A stretch of 9,040 bases of DNA from Bacteroidota bacterium (GTDB lineage: Bacteria; Bacteroidota; Bacteroidia; Chitinophagales; Chitinophagaceae): NCBI GenBank assembly GCA_029778965.1, contig JAKPBL010000118.1, positions 1 through 9,040 on the forward strand, given 5' to 3'. Each line of letters starts with the position of its first letter. Within the stretch, counting starts at the first letter, position 1. The translations under genes were made by a program, and so were the position numbers. Below, in pieces: positions 1 through 6,264 of this stretch. The notes beneath the pieces are model-generated. The model was not told where the DNA came from. It saw nothing but the letters and a program-made list of their open reading frames with translations, and ran no database searches.

Positions 1-318
1 CTGGCTTCAGGCGTGCTGAGCATGCCGGGCGCATACACCCCTACCGAAATCGTGCATGCTTATAAAGCCGGCGGACAGATCATCAAGGTGTTTCCTGCTG
101 CCGACCCTTCTTATTTCAGGAACCTCAAAGCCCCGCTGGACCAAATTCCCCTGATGCCCACCGGCGGCGTAACGGTCGATAATATCGCTGCATTTAAAGC
201 CGCCGGTGCGGTGGCTTTCGGCATCGGGTCGGCGCTGGTGAAAGCAGGCTCGCACAATGCAGCATCGCTGGAAGGCCTGGTGGCCAAAGCCCGCCAGTTG
301 GTGCAGGCGGTTGCTTAA
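1..318 (+). CDS. eda: KDPG/KHG aldolase, C-terminal part (5' end outside window)
   Basis: Class I aldolase that splits 2-keto-3-deoxy-6-phosphogluconate into pyruvate and glyceraldehyde 3-phosphate (Entner-Doudoroff and uronate breakdown); many members also cleave 4-hydroxy-2-oxoglutarate. It is cytoplasmic. The frame is open from base 1 and ends at TAA 316-318, giving 105 codons, about half of the usual family length of a little over 200 residues. Visible family motifs, numbered within the fragment, are PGAYTPTEI (9-17), the Schiff-base lysine K29 in IIKVFPA (codon 85-87), the phosphate-site motif MPTGGV (52-57) and GIGSAL (74-79). The missing N-terminal part should hold the catalytic Glu. 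The downstream gene is convergent, so this is the last gene of its transcription unit. The partner genes upstream, perhaps a KDG kinase, cannot be seen. The family assignment is firm. Confidence 0.92.
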   Translation: MASGVLSMPGAYTPTEIVHAYKAGGQIIKVFPAADPSYFRNLKAPLDQIPLMPTGGVTVDNIAAFKAAGAVAFGIGSALVKAGSHNAASLEGLVAKARQLVQAVA

Positions 319-338
319 CAACTGTTCGGGGTATGGCT

Positions 339-363
339 GCCGCCCCGGGTTACCAACGGCGGC
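339..363. terminator. Weak GC-rich hairpin between convergent genes
   Basis: GCCGCC at 339-344 can pair with GGCGGC at 358-363 around a 13-base loop. A competing stem pairs CGGGG (327-331) with CCCCG (343-347). The site lies just past the stop of eda and overlaps the last codons of the convergent gene ending at 350, so it could end transcription in either direction. No T-run follows on either strand, so it is not a canonical intrinsic terminator. This is a weak call, based only on base pairing and position. Confidence 0.2.
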
Positions 364-751
364 GTTGTTGCTGCACCCATTTGCGGGTAAGCTTTTTTTG
401 AAGTGCGATCAGTATGATGGTCAGGCATACCAGTACCAGCAATAAACGGAGCGGAAGAAGTGTTTTCTCTGCCGGAGTGGTATTGATGCCGGTCAGTAAC
501 TTAAAGGTGAACAGCAGAAACAGGAAGCTGTTGACCAGCAGCACCAGGCTCCTGCCAACTGCTTTGCTTTTTACAAGCGCCAGCAAGGTAAGCGCGGGTA
601 AGAAAAAGAAAACAAGCAGTGCAAATACAAAGGCCGTGCTGAACCAGGGCACCTGCATTCCCCGGTACAGGGAAACCAGGAAAATAAAAAAGAAAGAATG
701 ATATAGCAACTGGAAGCAGACGGCTGCCAGCAGTACCCGGTATGGTTTCAC
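350..751 (-). CDS. Small four-helix integral membrane protein of unknown function
   Basis: I do not recognise a family. The 133-residue product is almost all membrane: predicted helices at about 7-28, 36-60, 66-86 and 98-117. The charged tail (KKLTRKW, then QQQRRRW) and the short basic loop KSKAVGR (61-67) would both lie in the cytoplasm by the positive-inside rule, which puts both ends inside. The start is GTG at 749-751. An in-frame TGA lies only five codons further upstream, so no earlier start is possible, and the first ATG (residue 32) would remove helix 1. The gene begins 22 bases after the SMP-30-like gene on the same strand and is probably its operon partner. No catalytic motif is visible. 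The gene is supported by its length, clean membrane topology and operon position, not by homology. Confidence 0.62.
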   Translation of the reverse strand: MKPYRVLLAAVCFQLLYHSFFFIFLVSLYRGMQVPWFSTAFVFALLVFFFLPALTLLALVKSKAVGRSLVLLVNSFLFLLFTFKLLTGINTTPAEKTLLPLRLLLVLVCLTIILIALQKKLTRKWVQQQRRRW

Positions 752-773
752 CGTCGAACGATTTTTTCAGGCT

Positions 774-1742
774 TCAAAAGCCCCTGGTGTTGGTTTTGAT
801 CCGGCACAGGCGACTGTTAACGGTTAAATATAATGAACTGCCGTCATCACCCCAGGCACAGTTCGAGGTCTGGTCGCCCGTTTCTATCCGCCCGATCAGT
901 TTACCCGCAGGGTTCAGCACAATAATGCCACCCGGCCCGCTGCTGAATACATTACCCCGAAGATCGAGTTTGAGCCCGTCGGGCGCGCCCTGCAAGCCCT
1001 GCCGTTGCAGCGCCGACGCATCGAAAAAAAGTCGTTTGCCACCAAGGCTGCCGTCTGCACGCAACTGGTATTCCATGATCACCGGCTTTTGCCCATCGCT
1101 TTGCGCGAGGTATAATTTTTTTCCATCGGCCGACAGCGCTACGCCGTTCGGAGCTGCATATACGTCTATCAATTCCACTTTGCCGGCGGCGGTCAGCCGG
1201 TACAGACCCATGGGTATGCTTTTTTCTCCCGCCGGTAATCCGTAACCGGGATCGGTAAAATAGTAGTCGCCGTTTTTACCCTGCACGATATCGTTGGGGC
1301 TGTTCAATCTTTTGCCCTGGTAATTATCGGCCAGGGTTCTTTTACCGCCTTGTTTAAAAGGCATGGCGGCAATGCGGCGGTCGCCATGTTCGCAGCTTAC
1401 CAGTTCTCCGGCCTGGTTAATGGTAAGCCCGTTGCTGCCGGGCTCAGCGCTGTAAGGCAAAATGCCGGTATAACCCGAAGGCCTTAGGAAAACACGCAAT
1501 CCTTCACCGTCTTTCCATCTGAAAATGGTGTTCTGCTTCACATCTGAAAACAACAGGAATGCGCTGTCTTTGACCCATACCGGTCCTTCGGCCCATTGAA
1601 ATCCTTCCGCCAGTATTTCCATGATAGCGTCGGGAGACACCAGCTTATCAAAAGCGGGATCGAGCGATATGATTTTCGAAGCCGGTGTTTGAGCGTTTCC
1701 GGCGGCGGTGAAAAAAAGCAGTAGCAGGCAGAGGCATCGCAT
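774..1742 (-). CDS. Exported SMP-30/gluconolactonase/LRE-family protein
   Basis: A 322-residue six-bladed beta-propeller lactonase-like protein. The family hydrolyses sugar lactones such as gluconolactone, or related esters, using one divalent metal ion. The first 18 residues form a signal peptide (hydrophobic LCLLLLFF, then AAGNAQ with likely cleavage after A17), which places the protein in the periplasm or envelope. Metal and active-site positions of the family are present: E52 in AEGPVW, N150 in NSPNDIV, N199 in APNGVALS and D255 in GAPDGLKLD. Other family signatures are FTDPGYG (162-168) and SCEHGDRRI (116-124). The start is ATG 1740-1742, directly before the signal peptide. The gene follows the OmpA-domain gene after 12 bases and precedes the small membrane protein gene by 22, so the three are probably co-transcribed. 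The true substrate is unknown; neighbours suggest a cell-envelope or sugar role but do not prove it. Confidence 0.9.
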   Translation of the reverse strand: MRCLCLLLLFFTAAGNAQTPASKIISLDPAFDKLVSPDAIMEILAEGFQWAEGPVWVKDSAFLLFSDVKQNTIFRWKDGEGLRVFLRPSGYTGILPYSAEPGSNGLTINQAGELVSCEHGDRRIAAMPFKQGGKRTLADNYQGKRLNSPNDIVQGKNGDYYFTDPGYGLPAGEKSIPMGLYRLTAAGKVELIDVYAAPNGVALSADGKKLYLAQSDGQKPVIMEYQLRADGSLGGKRLFFDASALQRQGLQGAPDGLKLDLRGNVFSSGPGGIIVLNPAGKLIGRIETGDQTSNCAWGDDGSSLYLTVNSRLCRIKTNTRGF

Positions 1743-1754
1743 AATGGCGGCGGG

Positions 1755-2549
1755 TTATTGATAAATGACGATTTCCACCCGCATATTACTTTCTTTTTCC
1801 GGTACTGTGCGCGCATCGGGAACGGCAGGCTGCCAGTTGCCCATCCCGACGGCTTTGATCAGTTCCGGCCGGTGCCCCTGTTCAACGAGATAGTCGGCCA
1901 CCAGTTTCGCACGGGCTTCCGACAGCTTGAAATAGGGATGAGTTACCGGCAATTTCCTGAATTGATAGTTTACATGTCCGCGTATTTCGACGAGCCGGTT
2001 GCGGTAGGCAGCCAGTAAGCGACCATAATTTTCCAGCGCGCCCATGCTGGAAGGCTGCAGTACAGCCCGGTCGGGCATAAAATGCAGGTCTGATAAAACC
2101 ATAATATTGTCAACCACCGGTTTTTCTTTCCAGTATACAGCCAGGTCTACCCGGCGATCGAGCGAATCGCCGGGTAGCCGTCCCGCTTTTTCTTCACCCC
2201 ACGCCACTTGTCTGACAGAAAAACCGGCGTCGTTTGCCGTGGCCCCGATCAGTTGCAGCACCCGTTCCATTCTTTTTTGCGACAGCAGCCTGTTAAAGGG
2301 AACGGCGCCGGCGCTGTCGGCAAAGGCCTGGATGCTCACAGAATCAACTGATCCTTTCCTGATACGTGTCAGCAGCGGCGCGGCGTTTTCCGTTTGTGAG
2401 GCGCTGATCGTATCGCTGTTAAATGGGAAATAGAAACTAAAGCTATCACTGCGTGCAAGCAATTCGGCCGAAGACTGTGCGGCGGCTGTGCCGGCGTAAC
2501 AAAGCAAGCCGACCCGCGCGATTGTCAACAAAATCTTAAATCGACGCAT
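1755..2549 (-). CDS. Exported protein with two tandem OmpA-like domains
   Basis: A 264-residue envelope protein, probably bound to peptidoglycan. The N-terminus carries a signal peptide (RRFKILLTIARVGLLCYAG, then TAAAQ, cleavage near A24). Domain 1 (about 36-139) has FYFPFNSD, an FAD motif with D78, LSQKR with R93 and the closing DRRVDLAVY. D78 and R93 are spaced as in E. coli OmpA, where that Asp-Arg pair holds the diaminopimelate of the cell wall. Domain 2 (about 150-262) has LHFMPDRAVL, GHVN, LSEARAKLV (R213), GMGNWQP and MRVEIVIY. Here the Asp position is N194 and the loop before LSEARA is longer. There is no beta-barrel, so this is not a classical OmpA porin, and there is no lipobox cysteine. 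It is the first gene of a likely minus-strand operon with the SMP-30-like gene and the small membrane protein gene. The start at ATG 2547-2549 fits the signal peptide and the promoter upstream. Confidence 0.9.
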   Translation of the reverse strand: MRRFKILLTIARVGLLCYAGTAAAQSSAELLARSDSFSFYFPFNSDTISASQTENAAPLLTRIRKGSVDSVSIQAFADSAGAVPFNRLLSQKRMERVLQLIGATANDAGFSVRQVAWGEEKAGRLPGDSLDRRVDLAVYWKEKPVVDNIMVLSDLHFMPDRAVLQPSSMGALENYGRLLAAYRNRLVEIRGHVNYQFRKLPVTHPYFKLSEARAKLVADYLVEQGHRPELIKAVGMGNWQPAVPDARTVPEKESNMRVEIVIYQ

Positions 2550-2588
2550 TCACGGAACCGATTGGTCAAAAAATGCAGATATTCACGC

Positions 2589-2596
2589 CAAATCTA
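2589..2596 (-). promoter_or_regulatory. Bacteroidota -7 promoter element for the OmpA/SMP-30 unit
   Basis: Read on the minus strand the site is TAGATTTG, an exact match to the TAnnTTTG -7 element of Bacteroidota primary-sigma promoters. Transcription would start near 2585 and give a leader of about 36 bases before the ATG at 2549. The expected -33 TTG is poor: only a TTC is found, 21 bases upstream (2618-2620). The call rests on the exact -7 match and its position in a divergent gap. Confidence 0.45.
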
Positions 2597-2624
2597 CGAA
2601 CCACTCCCCGCCTGCATGAAGCTA

Positions 2625-2656
2625 TTTTGACTTTTGTTTTTTGATTTTTTACTTTG
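2625..2656 (+). promoter_or_regulatory. Predicted -33/-7 promoter for the DUF255 gene
   Basis: TTTTG at 2625-2629 is followed after 19 bases by TTACTTTG at 2649-2656. This resembles the Bacteroidota TTG / TAnnTTTG pair at its usual spacing, with one mismatch in the -7 element. Transcription would start near 2660, only about five bases before the ATG at 2665. The element lies inside the eight-codon upstream extension that a TTG start at 2641 would require, so it argues for the ATG. The region is AT-rich, so a chance match is possible. Confidence 0.42.
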
Positions 2657-2664
2657 AACCAAGC

Positions 2665-4737
2665 ATGAATCGTCTCGCCAGCGAATCAAGCCCTTACCTG
2701 CTTCAGCATGCACATAACCCGGTCGATTGGTATCCATGGGGAGAGGAAGCACTGAATCTGGCAAGGGAAAAAGACCTGCCGATACTGGTCAGTATCGGAT
2801 ACGCCGCCTGTCACTGGTGTCATGTGATGGAGCGGGAAAGCTTTGAGAACAAGGCTGTGGCGGACTTCATGAATGAACATTTTGTAAACATTAAGGTGGA
2901 TCGTGAAGAGCGGCCCGACATCGACCATATTTATATGGATGCGGTGCAGGTGATGACTGGCAGCGGCGGCTGGCCGCTGAACGTTTTCCTCACGCCCGAT
3001 GGCAAGCCATTTTACGGAGGAACCTATTATCCGCCGAAGGCGGTTCACCAGCGGGCTTCGTGGATGGATGTACTGCACGGGGTGGCAAACGGCTGGCGCG
3101 ACCGGCGGACCGATATCCGTTCGCAGGCCAACAGTATGACGCTTCACCTGGAGCAGGCCAATGCATTTGGCGGCAGTGCCGCCGGTAGCGACGGTCTCTT
3201 TTCGGCACAGTCGCTGCACGATATCGCTGCCGCGCTGCTGAAGAGTGCTGACCGCAAATGGGGCGGGTTTGGTACCGCCCCGAAATTTCCGCAAACCAAC
3301 AGTATTGCCTACCTGCTGCGGTACGATCATTTCTGGGGCGACGCCGCTGCCCGGCAGCAGGCCCTGCTGAGCATCGATGCCATGCTGCATGGCGGCATCT
3401 ATGACCAGTTGGGTGGCGGGCTGGCCCGGTACAGTACCGATGCGACCTGGCTGGTACCCCATTTTGAGAAAATGCTGTACGACCAGGCCCTGTTCCTGGG
3501 CGTGCTTTGTGACGCCTGGCAACTGACGGGAGATGAAAAATACCGGTTTGCCATTAACCAGACCATGGATTTCCTGGAGCGGGAGCTGTTATCGCCCGAA
3601 GGCGGTTTTTACGCCGCCCTTGATGCCGATTCGGAAGGGGAGGAGGGCCGGTTTTATGTATGGGAATTGGGTGAAGTTCAGGAGGTGCTGGGAGAAGACG
3701 CAGGCCTGGCCGCGAGCTGGTATGGTATCGGCGCAGAAGGCAATTGGGAAGGGGTAAATATACTAACCGGTGTTCGCGATGCCGCCGGTTGGCTGGCCGA
3801 AAACGGGCTTGCCGCGGCCGAATGGGCGGTGAAGCTGGCTTCGATCAGGGACCGGCTGCTGGCGCGGCGGGCAACACGGGTGCGGCCGGGGCTGGACGAC
3901 AAACAATTGCTGTCGTGGAACGCCCTGGCGAATACCGCTTGCTGCCGTGTGTATGCCGCCACGGGAAATGAACGCTACCGGACGCTTGCTACCCGGAACA
4001 TGGACTGGATGCTGTCGGCTTTTGACGATGGGGCAGGCGGACTGCTGCATACCTACAAAGCGGGCGTGGCCAGGTTTGCCGGTTTTTTGGATGACTACGC
4101 TTATCTGGTACAGGCTTTGATCTCTTTGCAGGAAATCACCGGAAACCCCGATTATCTGCGGGTGGCCGAACGGCTGACGCTACGGGTTATCAGCGATTTT
4201 GGGGAAGAGGGCAATGCCTTATTCTACTATACAAAGCAAGGGCAACCGGGTATAATTGTGCGGAAGCGGGAAGTATACGATGGCGCCCAGCCCTCGGGTA
4301 ATGCAGTGATGCTGGCCAACCTGCAGTACCTGGGAGTGGTATTTGACCGCCCCGAATGGCGGAAAAGAGCTGAAAATATGCTGGCGGCGATGGGGCAGGC
4401 TATTGTGCATTATCCGTCTTCGTTCGGTGTATGGGCTGCTGAATTGATGAAAAAAGAGCTGGGAACAACGGAGATCGTAGTGGTGGGGCCGGAGGCGGCA
4501 GCGCGGCGAAAGGAAATATTAGCTAATTTTATCCCCTGTTGCATCGTACAATCAGCTACCCAAGAGAACCGCGATTTCCCGCTTTTACGCGATAAAATAC
4601 CCAATCCCGATACGAAAATTTACGTTTGCCAGAACTATGCCTGTCGCCGACCGGTGACAACGGTTATTGAAATGCTGGAGCAGATCATGCCTCCGAAAGC
4701 TGCCACAAAGGGGGTAATTTTCGCAGAAATGCAATAA
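2665..4737 (+). CDS. DUF255 / YyaL / SPATA20-type thioredoxin-domain protein
   Basis: A 690-residue, full-length member of the family that includes B. subtilis YyaL and human SPATA20 (SSP411). Its biochemical role is not established. An N-terminal thioredoxin-like domain (about 1-165) carries [15 protein letters not shown] (8-22), the CHWC motif (C49, C52), [10 protein letters not shown] (78-87), [16 protein letters not shown] (98-113) and GGTYYPP. A long alpha/alpha-barrel domain follows, similar in fold to N-acylglucosamine 2-epimerases and some glycosidases. Its family motifs include [13 protein letters not shown] (250-262), FEKMLYDQA (267-275), [11 protein letters not shown] (318-328), KQLLSWNAL (413-421), FLDDYAYL (474-481) and [11 protein letters not shown] (543-553). 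The tail has the typical VCQNYAC (654-660). No signal peptide is seen, so it is probably cytoplasmic. An in-frame TTG at 2641 would add eight residues but lies upstream of the predicted transcription start. Of 43 Arg codons, 25 are CGG, very unlike the gld genes downstream. Confidence 0.93.
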   Translation: MNRLASESSPYLLQHAHNPVDWYPWGEEALNLAREKDLPILVSIGYAACHWCHVMERESFENKAVADFMNEHFVNIKVDREERPDIDHIYMDAVQVMTGSGGWPLNVFLTPDGKPFYGGTYYPPKAVHQRASWMDVLHGVANGWRDRRTDIRSQANSMTLHLEQANAFGGSAAGSDGLFSAQSLHDIAAALLKSADRKWGGFGTAPKFPQTNSIAYLLRYDHFWGDAAARQQALLSIDAMLHGGIYDQLGGGLARYSTDATWLVPHFEKMLYDQALFLGVLCDAWQLTGDEKYRFAINQTMDFLERELLSPEGGFYAALDADSEGEEGRFYVWELGEVQEVLGEDAGLAASWYGIGAEGNWEGVNILTGVRDAAGWLAENGLAAAEWAVKLASIRDRLLARRATRVRPGLDDKQLLSWNALANTACCRVYAATGNERYRTLATRNMDWMLSAFDDGAGGLLHTYKAGVARFAGFLDDYAYLVQALISLQEITGNPDYLRVAERLTLRVISDFGEEGNALFYYTKQGQPGIIVRKREVYDGAQPSGNAVMLANLQYLGVVFDRPEWRKRAENMLAAMGQAIVHYPSSFGVWAAELMKKELGTTEIVVVGPEAAARRKEILANFIPCCIVQSATQENRDFPLLRDKIPNPDTKIYVCQNYACRRPVTTVIEMLEQIMPPKAATKGVIFAEMQ

Positions 4738-4834
4738 TCACAGCTAAATGACCGTTAAAATCCGAGGCCGACATAGTGGAAGATGGAAAACCGAACAAAA
4801 CTATAAACAAGGAAAGCCGATGTTGACAAAGCAT

Positions 4835-4842
4835 TATATTTG
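4835..4842 (+). promoter_or_regulatory. Bacteroidota -7 promoter element upstream of gldK
   Basis: TATATTTG matches TAnnTTTG exactly. Transcription would start near 4846, about 15 bases before the gldK ATG at 4862. No TTG lies at the expected -33 distance. I see no other exact TAnnTTTG in the gaps before gldL, gldM or gldN, so this may drive the whole gld operon. It also shows why the longer open frame from 4748 is unlikely to be translated: the promoter lies inside it. Confidence 0.5.
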
Positions 4843-4861
4843 CCCACTACCCTTTAATATT

Positions 4862-6154
4862 ATGAAAATGAAAAACCTGTCCACATTGCTTACGCTGGCG
4901 GCATTGTCCACGCTGGCGAGCTGCGGAAAGCTGGGTAAGAGCTCAAAAGGAAGCCTGCCCAACGATGGTCAGTTACACGGTGTATCCGCCGGTAGCCGAT
5001 ATTCCATGCCGAAACCTCCCGGCATGGTGTACGTTCCCCCTGGAACCTTCCATATGGGGCCCAGTGATGAAGACATCAACTTTGCGTTCACCGCAAGGAA
5101 CAAACAAGTTTCTATTTCCGGTTTCTGGATGGATGCAACCGAAATCACCAACATGGAATACCGCCAGTTCGTGAACTGGGTGCGCGACTCCACCGCTGCC
5201 AAGCTGATGGGGTTCGTGAAAAATGCCGATGGTATTGACTACGTCGACTGGAACAAAGCAAAAACCATCAAGTGGGGTGATAAAGCCACTGTTGAGAAGA
5301 TCGACCAACTAATCCTTTCTCCCGAGAACAGGATCTTCGGCAAAAAAGAGATCGACGCTTCCAAGCTGATCTATCACTCGGAAACCTTCGATAATAAAGA
5401 AGCCTCCAAGCGCGAGAACCAGGGTAAATCCCGTTCCCAGTTCATTACCAAGCGTGATATTCGTATCTATCCCGATACGCTGGTGTGGATCCGTGATTTC
5501 GCCTATTCGTATAATGAGCCGATGACCAAGCGTTATTTCTCTCACCCTGCTTTCGACAACTACCCGGTGGTAGGGGTGAACTGGAACCAGGCGACTGCTT
5601 TCTGCGAATGGAGAACACAATACCTGAACTCTTTCCTCGCCAGCAAGAAGCGCGCGCAGGAATCAGACTTCCGCCTGCCTACAGAGTCAGAGTGGGAATA
5701 TGCCGCTCGCGGTGGCCGTTCACAATCAATGTTCCCCTGGGGTAACTATTATCTCCGTAACAAGAAAGGATGCCTGCTGGCCAACTTCAAACCCGGCCGC
5801 GGTAACTATCCCGAAGACGGTGGTTTCTACACAGTACGCGCCGATGCTTACTGGCCCAACGATTTCGGCCTGTATAACATGGCAGGTAACGTGGCGGAAT
5901 GGACCTCTTCGCTGTATTACGAAGGCGGTTACAACTTCCAGCACGACATGAACCCCGATATCCGTTACAACGCGAAAGATTCAGACCCTCCCCGTATGAA
6001 GCGTAAAGTATTGCGTGGCGGTAGCTGGAAAGATGTGGGATACTTCCTGCAGACCGGTACACGTTCTTACGAATACCAGGACACTGCCAAGTCGTACATC
6101 GGCTTCCGTACGGTAATCGACCTGCCACCCACACAGGGCAAGGGCAAAAAATAA
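4862..6154 (+). CDS. gldK: GldK, T9SS/gliding ring lipoprotein with a formylglycine-enzyme-like fold
   Basis: GldK (PorK in Porphyromonas) is an outer-membrane lipoprotein that forms, with GldN, the periplasmic ring of the type IX secretion system. The 430-residue product starts MKMKNLST and has a lipoprotein signal with lipobox LASC, so C21 would be lipidated. The mature protein is a sulfatase-modifying-factor (FGE/SUMF1) fold: GMVYVPPGTFHMGPSDED (54-71), VVGVNWNQATAFCEW (236-250), RLPTESEWEYAARGG (271-285), NMAGNVAEWTSS (339-350) and LRGGSW (384-389). The only cysteines after C21 are C248 and C304. The paired catalytic cysteines that FGE enzymes carry after RGGSW are absent, so it is structural rather than enzymatic. 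An insert at about 110-230 interrupts the fold near the front. The frame is open back to 4748, but those 38 extra codons contain the promoter and would bury the lipoprotein signal. The second ATG (4868) is a less likely start. No CGG among 25 Arg codons. Confidence 0.96.
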   Translation: MKMKNLSTLLTLAALSTLASCGKLGKSSKGSLPNDGQLHGVSAGSRYSMPKPPGMVYVPPGTFHMGPSDEDINFAFTARNKQVSISGFWMDATEITNMEYRQFVNWVRDSTAAKLMGFVKNADGIDYVDWNKAKTIKWGDKATVEKIDQLILSPENRIFGKKEIDASKLIYHSETFDNKEASKRENQGKSRSQFITKRDIRIYPDTLVWIRDFAYSYNEPMTKRYFSHPAFDNYPVVGVNWNQATAFCEWRTQYLNSFLASKKRAQESDFRLPTESEWEYAARGGRSQSMFPWGNYYLRNKKGCLLANFKPGRGNYPEDGGFYTVRADAYWPNDFGLYNMAGNVAEWTSSLYYEGGYNFQHDMNPDIRYNAKDSDPPRMKRKVLRGGSWKDVGYFLQTGTRSYEYQDTAKSYIGFRTVIDLPPTQGKGKK

Positions 6155-6198
6155 GCCTATCGCAGATATCTAAAGGACAAAATCTTAATGCATAAAAA

Positions 6199-6214
6199 TT
6201 GATTGAAAAATCAA
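6199..6214. other. Small hairpin with GAAA loop in the gldK-gldL gap
   Basis: TTGATT (6199-6204) and AATCAA (6209-6214) are perfect inverted copies around GAAA. In RNA this is a six-pair stem closed by a GNRA-type tetraloop, 50 bases before the gldL start. The 110-base gap between gldK and gldL is the longest inside the gld cluster and holds no ORF and no promoter match. The stem is AT-rich and weak and has no T-run, so it is not a terminator. It could be a processing or stability site, or chance. Confidence 0.25.
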
Positions 6215-6264
6215 CAAGGAACTCTATTATCTAAACCCTTTATCAAAAGTAAAAACTAAACAAA

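Noticed and set aside
742..1245. Plus-strand open frame of 167 codons opposite the SMP-30-like gene
   Set aside because: The minus-strand frame carries the signal peptide and all lactonase motifs; this one is low-complexity and without motif.
2641..2664. TTG start adding eight residues to the DUF255 protein
   Set aside because: The extra residues overlap the predicted -7 element, while ATG 2665 starts [13 protein letters not shown], where the family normally begins.
2686..3522. Minus-strand open frame of 278 codons opposite the DUF255 gene
   Set aside because: The plus-strand product shows continuous family motifs over the same bases; the antisense product has none.
4823..4828. TTGACA, a sigma-70-like -35 box upstream of gldK
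   Set aside because: No -10 box lies 16-18 bases downstream, and it sits only six bases from the better-supported TATATTTG element. It is taken as chance.
4738..4861. Terminator after the DUF255 gene
   Set aside because: I found no stem followed by a T-run in the 124-base gap, so read-through into gldK cannot be excluded from sequence.
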